64,000 bases of DNA, from positions 43,684,969 to 43,748,968 of the forward strand of contig NC_133538.1 in NCBI RefSeq assembly GCF_048544455.1. The letters run 5' to 3'. The DNA is from Silene latifolia. Taxonomy: Eukaryota > Streptophyta > Magnoliopsida > Caryophyllales > Caryophyllaceae. Made by a program: the position numbers and the translations under genes. Every line of letters begins with the position of its first letter. Position 1 is the stretch's first letter. This document shows, piece after piece, positions 60,403 to 64,000 of this stretch. Under the pieces are notes generated by a model, which was not told the DNA's origin, searched no databases, and was given only the letters and a program-made list of their open reading frames with translations.

Positions 60403-61239
60403 TAGGGGTGTTCATTCGCGGTTCGGTTCACCGAACCTCTAATTTAATTCGGTTCGCACACGGTTCGGTTCGGCAAAACTCCGAACCTAAACCGCACCGT
60501 TAAAAACTGTTCGGTTAACCACTTGAAACGGTTATTAGCGGTTCGGTTACCGGTTAAACGATAATCGTTCTATATTACTTTTTTTTCAATTTTCGTTAAT
60601 TTTTGGGAATTTTTTCTAATAGTTTAATTAAATTTTCATTATATATTATATCCAACAATAAAGTTAATAAGATAAACTTTAGCATTAATCAATCTACTCC
60701 CTCTTATTCCGAATAACTGTCCCATTTGGACAATGGCACGAAAATTAAGGAATGGAGTTAAAATAATGAAAAGTATTGTATAGGGGTAAGAATATAGGAG
60801 TTAAATAATGAAAAGTATTGAATATGATGGTTTAGAGGTGGCTGGGGTGGTAAATAAAGAAAAGAGCCAAGGGTAGGTAAGTAAAAAAACATGTCCAAAT
60901 ATGGCAAATGGGACAGTTATGTGAATAGACGGAAATGGCAAATGGGACAGTTATTTGGAATAGGAGGGAGTAAGAAATTTTAAGTTTGGATACACTAAGA
61001 AAATTAAACGAACGAACAGTTTTTTATATAATATTTTAATTTTTTGCTTTCTTTTTTGTGAAACGGTTCGGTTCGCGGTTAACCAGTTATCTAAAATTGC
61101 GAACCTTAACCGAACCTTTTCTATAATAAAGTTAATAGTTCGGTTCAAAGAACCGCTTTGTCGAAATGGTTCGGTTAATCGAACCTTAAAAATGGACGGT
61201 TTTTCGGTTTTGCGATTCGGTTTATTCTGAACACCCCTA
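60403..61239. mobile_element. Non-autonomous hAT element inside the transposase gene
   Basis: The ends TAGGGGTGTTCA and TGAACACCCCTA are perfect 12-bp inverted repeats, with an 8-bp target duplication GTGCTAAT (60395-60402 and 61240-61247). Subterminal copies of CGGTTCGGTT fill both ends. It has no coding region. Confidence 0.93.
60697..60970. mobile_element. Stowaway-like MITE nested in the small hAT element
   Basis: It begins CTCCCTCTTATTCC and ends GGAATAGGAGGGAG, flanked by TA on both sides. Long subterminal inverted repeats share AACTGTCCCATTTG. Length is 274 bp. Confidence 0.88.
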
Positions 61240-62294
61240 GTGCTAATGACATCCCTCTTGGGGATAAATGAGAGGTTAATGAGTTTTGGTTCTTGGATGA
61301 GTAAGAGGCCGAAAGTATTGGTTGAGAAATTTGAAATTGATCTATACTTGGAGGAAAAGAATCATGACTATAATGTTCCACTTGATATATTGGATTATTG
61401 GAAAGGCGCATCGTCTAAATTTCCACAACTTGCCACTTTGGCGCGTGATGTTCTTGCTATTCCAATTTTTTCGTTCCTTCGGAATCGGCTTTTAGTATGG
61501 GAAAAAAGTTGATTAATCCATGGCGAGCTTCACTTACATCACACACTATTGAGTCACTTGCTTGCTACGAAGATTGGTTACGAGCAAAGAATTTCTCTCT
61601 TAGTAAGTATTTTATATTTTTATTAAGTTGATTATACGAAAAAATATTTTACACAAGTTTTATTTTTATCAACTTGTTAATCTGATGAAAATTTGTTTAT
61701 CGTTTGTCTATTTAGGGTCTTCTATTCTTGGCAAAACTGACGATGATGGTGACGATGCTTTTGAAATTTGAAGCTGATGGATCTTTATATTACTACTCCC
61801 CAGAGGCTCCATCCGAAACAAGGGTGCATTGTGCAGCCATATTTTCTTTTCAAGTGGCTACTGCTACTTTATTTATTGTATTGTACTTTGTAGTACTTTG
61901 CGGATGTTGGTTGTTATTTCCATATTTTGCTATTTTTATCGTACAACTTTAATTTGTTAGTGTATTAAATAACCTTTTTGTTAACTCATGAGTTATATAT
62001 GGTACTATGGTATTGTTCTCATGGTTGGAAGTTAAACGCATAAGACTTACAAATTTATTTCGTTGCTAATAGTTTGTTCACAAATCCATTTTGTTAGTTG
62101 TTCACGGTTGTTTTTTTCTGGCCCGTTTTGGCCCATTTTTGGCCCGAGGCCCATTATAGCCCGAACAGTATGGGCTTGGGCCTGAAAATCTGACCCGCCT
62201 TCCAAGTCCGGTCTGGCCCGACCCATGTATTTGGGCTGTTTTTTTTAGCACGAGCCTGACCCAAGCCCGACCAATGATTAGGTCTACTTTTACT

Positions 62295-62760
62295 TTTCCT
62301 CAAGGTGTTTTTGCTTATCGTAAAATGCCTTTTGGCTTAAGCAATGCCCCCGCTACCTTTCAAAGGTGCATGATGGGGATGTTTTATGAGTATATAGAGT
62401 CTATTATGGAGGTCTTTATGGACGATTTCAGCGTCTATGGGAGTGATTTTGATAATTGTTTGTCTAACCTTGATAAAGTGTTGCAGCGCTGCATTAAGGT
62501 TGATCTTGTGCTTAACTGGGAGAAGTGTCACTTATGGTCAACGAGGGAGTTGTCTTCGGACACTTAGTTTCTGATAGGGGCATCGAAGCAAAAGTGCAAG
62601 TGATTAAGCAATTACCTCCTCCTGTTAATGTTAAAGGAGTGAAGAGTTTCCTTGGACACGCCGAATTTTATCGCCGGTTCATCAAGGACTTTTCCAAAAT
62701 TGCTAAACCACTTACACAGTTGTTACTAAAGGATGCCCCATTTGTTTTTACTGATTAGTG
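62295..62760 (+). pseudogene. Reverse transcriptase of Athila-like element, C-terminal part
   Basis: It continues the frame cut at 43701: FPQGVFAYRKMPFGLSNAPA, then MEVFMDDFSVYGSDFDNC with the catalytic FMDD (a common variant of YxDD). LVLNWEKCHL is followed by a frameshift near 62535, and the thumb reads GVVFGHLVSDRGIEAKVQV and VKSFLGHAEFYRRFIKDFSK. A stop follows at 62756. Confidence 0.88.
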
Positions 62761-62779
62761 TCTTTCTACTTTTAACAGG

Positions 62780-63205
62780 TTGAAACAGGCCTTGATTTCA
62801 GCACCGATTATCCAGCCTCCCGACTGGGAGCTTCCATTTGAGATTATGTGTGATGTTTGTGATTATGCACTAGGAGCGGTGTTGGGGCAGCGAAAAGACA
62901 AAGCTTTGAGTGTGATTTACTATCGAGTCGAACTCTGGATGAGGCTCAGGAGTAGTAGTACTACTACTGAGAAAGAGTTATTAGCTGTTGTTTATGCGCT
63001 GGAGAAATTTCGTTCTTATTTGATAGGTTCGCCAGTTACTGTTTTTACGGACCATGTTGCGCTGAGACACCTTCTTGCTAAGAAGGAAGCTAATCCACGA
63101 TTGTTGAGGTGGACACTCCTACTCTAGGAATTTGATCTGCAAATCAAAGACAAGACGGGCGCAGAGAATGTAGTAGCTGATCACCTGTCGCGGTTATCGC
63201 AGCAG
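62780..63205 (+). pseudogene. RNase H of Athila-like element
   Basis: [20 protein letters not shown] gives the first catalytic Asp region. [20 protein letters not shown] supplies the Glu, and [12 protein letters not shown] the next Asp. A stop at 63125-63127 is followed by [20 protein letters not shown] with the final conserved Asp. It would degrade the RNA strand of the cDNA hybrid. Confidence 0.85.
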
Positions 63206-63279
63206 GAGGGAGAGGATCCTTTACCTATTGATGATTCTTTTCCTGACCATTCTCTATTTGCTGTTGCTACTAACACATG

Positions 63280-64000
63280 TGTTGATCCGTGGTATGTAGA
63301 TTATGCTAACTACGTTGTAGGTGGTGTGCTGCCATCTAATCTGTCATATCAACAGAAGAAGCGATTCTTTTATGATGTGAAGCGCTATTTCTGGGATGAT
63401 CCTTATTTATTTAAGGAGTGTGGCTGACGGTCTTTACAGACGGTGTATTCCGCAGTGGAAGACCAAAGCAATCCTAGAGGGATGTCATTCTTCATATTAT
63501 GACGGTCACCATGGTCCGTCGCGAACTGTGGCTAAGGTACTTCAGTCTGGTTTCTTCTGGCCTACTTTGTTTGCAGATGCTAAAGTGTTTGTTTCAGCTT
63601 GTGATGCTTTCCAGCGCTCGGGAAATATATCTAAGAGACATGAGATGCCTCAAAATGGCATTCTAGAGGTCGAGGTTTTTGATGTCTAGGGCATGGATTT
63701 CCAAGGACCCTTTCCATCTAGTAAGGGTAACAGGTATATTTTAGTAGCTGTAGACTATGTGTCTAAATGGGTAGAGGCAATTGCTTCACCTAACTGTGAT
63801 GCCAAGACCGTGATTAAATTGTTTAAAAATATTATTTTCCCCCAATTTGGTGTCCCTATGGTCGTCATTAGTGATGGGGGCATGCATTTTAAAGAAAAGA
63901 AACTTACAACTATACTGTCTAAAGTCGGTGTCCAACATCGTAGAGGTTTGGGGTATCATCCCCAAACCAGTGGGCAGGTTGAGGTCTCTAATAGGGAACT
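63280..64000 (+). pseudogene. Integrase of Athila-like element, truncated by window end
   Basis: A zinc-binding HHCC-like region (CHSSYYDGHHGPSRTVAKVL...CDAFQRSG) precedes the core. After a stop at 63687-63689 the core reads [20 protein letters not shown] (first Asp), [10 protein letters not shown] (second Asp) and [14 protein letters not shown] (Glu), in a DD35E arrangement. It would insert cDNA into the genome. The window ends in the core domain. Confidence 0.88.

Larger units (their letters stand above)
58755..61620 (+). pseudogene. hAT transposase with BED zinc finger, disrupted
   Basis: An acidic N-terminus (MGTREHIVHMVVDVDDEDHD) leads to a BED-type finger (CNYCSKTF...SHMMRHKKKC near 58967-59045) after a frameshift. 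Core motifs follow: GRIAFTSDNW, ITAHWVDCEWKLQKRILSF, TLDNATYNNVM, RCCCHIINLIV, CVRWNSTYLMLDRAL and SCACVLDPRYKISFFEY. The C-terminal dimerisation region DILDYWKGASSKFPQLATLA lies at 61390-61450, ending INPWRASLTSHTIESLA. Breaks include stops near 59308, 59704, 60160 and 60190, shifts near 58960, 59230 and 61485, and an 837-bp hAT insertion. It resembles plant RICESLEEPER-type hAT transposases and probably once mobilised this element. Confidence 0.85.
43702..62286 (+). mobile_element. 18.6-kb hAT transposon inserted in Athila reverse transcriptase
   Basis: The ends TAGAGCTGATCA and TGATTAGGTCTA are imperfect terminal inverted repeats. A perfect 8-bp target duplication CTTTTACT lies at 43694-43701 and 62287-62294. 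Both subterminal regions (43720-43880 and 62120-62275) are dense in GGCCCA/GCCCG words. The transposase gene is at 58755-61620. The remaining 14 kb holds foreign cargo: gene fragments, a LINE and a Helitron end. Confidence 0.9.
39009..64000 (+). mobile_element. Athila-like Ty3/gypsy retrotransposon, interrupted; 3' end beyond window
   Basis: LTR, tRNA-Asp primer site, gag, protease with a DLGA motif, reverse transcriptase, RNase H and integrase follow in order on the plus strand. An 18.6-kb hAT element is inserted at 43702-62286. The DLGA protease motif and the LGILEDVSVKVGKFFIPVDF signature are typical of the Athila lineage. Numerous stops and frameshifts mark it as dead. The candidate target duplication GTAGT at 39004-39008 cannot be confirmed because the far end is outside. 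Confidence 0.88.

Overview
This window is plant nuclear DNA, almost certainly from a eudicot. It is AT-rich, full of nested plant-type transposons (Ty3/gypsy, LINE, SINE, hAT, Helitron, MITEs), carries a chloroplast rps7 fragment, and contains no complete ordinary host gene. A non-autonomous Tat-type element that combines a tandem repeat with an antisense ORF is reminiscent of elements described in Silene, so Caryophyllales is possible. That placement is a weak inference.

Layout. (1) 1-10679: most of a DNA transposon-like element (A) rich in a GTGATATTGTTT motif. It is split by a young, complete, non-autonomous Tat-like LTR retrotransposon (1451-9207, minus strand; 615-bp LTRs; target duplication ATTTT). 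That element has gag and protease but no reverse transcriptase, and carries a spliced antisense gene with its own TATA box. (2) 10721-14126: a related element (B) with terminal inverted repeats and mirrored subterminal arrays. (3) 14127-19351: Helitrons joined end to end. (4) 19690-30079: a MITE split by a solo Athila-like LTR, other MITEs, scattered exon-like pieces including E2F/DEL-like exons, and a Copia-like LTR remnant, closed by a Helitron 3' end. (5) 30082-31685: a Helitron containing a tRNA-derived SINE. (6) 31700-39008: a MITE, microsatellites, chloroplast rps7, chromovirus-like LTR and gag pieces, and an unclassified LTR-like block. (7) 39009 to the window end: an Athila-like element whose reverse transcriptase is split by an 18.6-kb hAT element (43702-62286). 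The hAT element contains degraded SEC23 exons, a Helitron 3' end, an L1-type LINE, and its own transposase gene, which is itself broken by a smaller hAT element carrying a Stowaway MITE.

The most unusual signal is a set of arrays of the palindrome CTCGATCGAG. Two diverged Athila-type LTRs (39291-39484 and 20605-20798) each hold eight boxes, with the same spacing series and the same offset from the LTR start, while the DNA between boxes differs. A third eight-box array lies inside the gag-protease linker (41883-42066), spaced alternately about 21 and 30 bp, and the box persists through a change of reading phase. This looks like a DNA- or RNA-level element phased to the helical turn rather than a protein motif.

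Almost all coding regions here are broken by stops or frameshifts. Gene-level calls rest on reading the translations by eye; no database search was possible.
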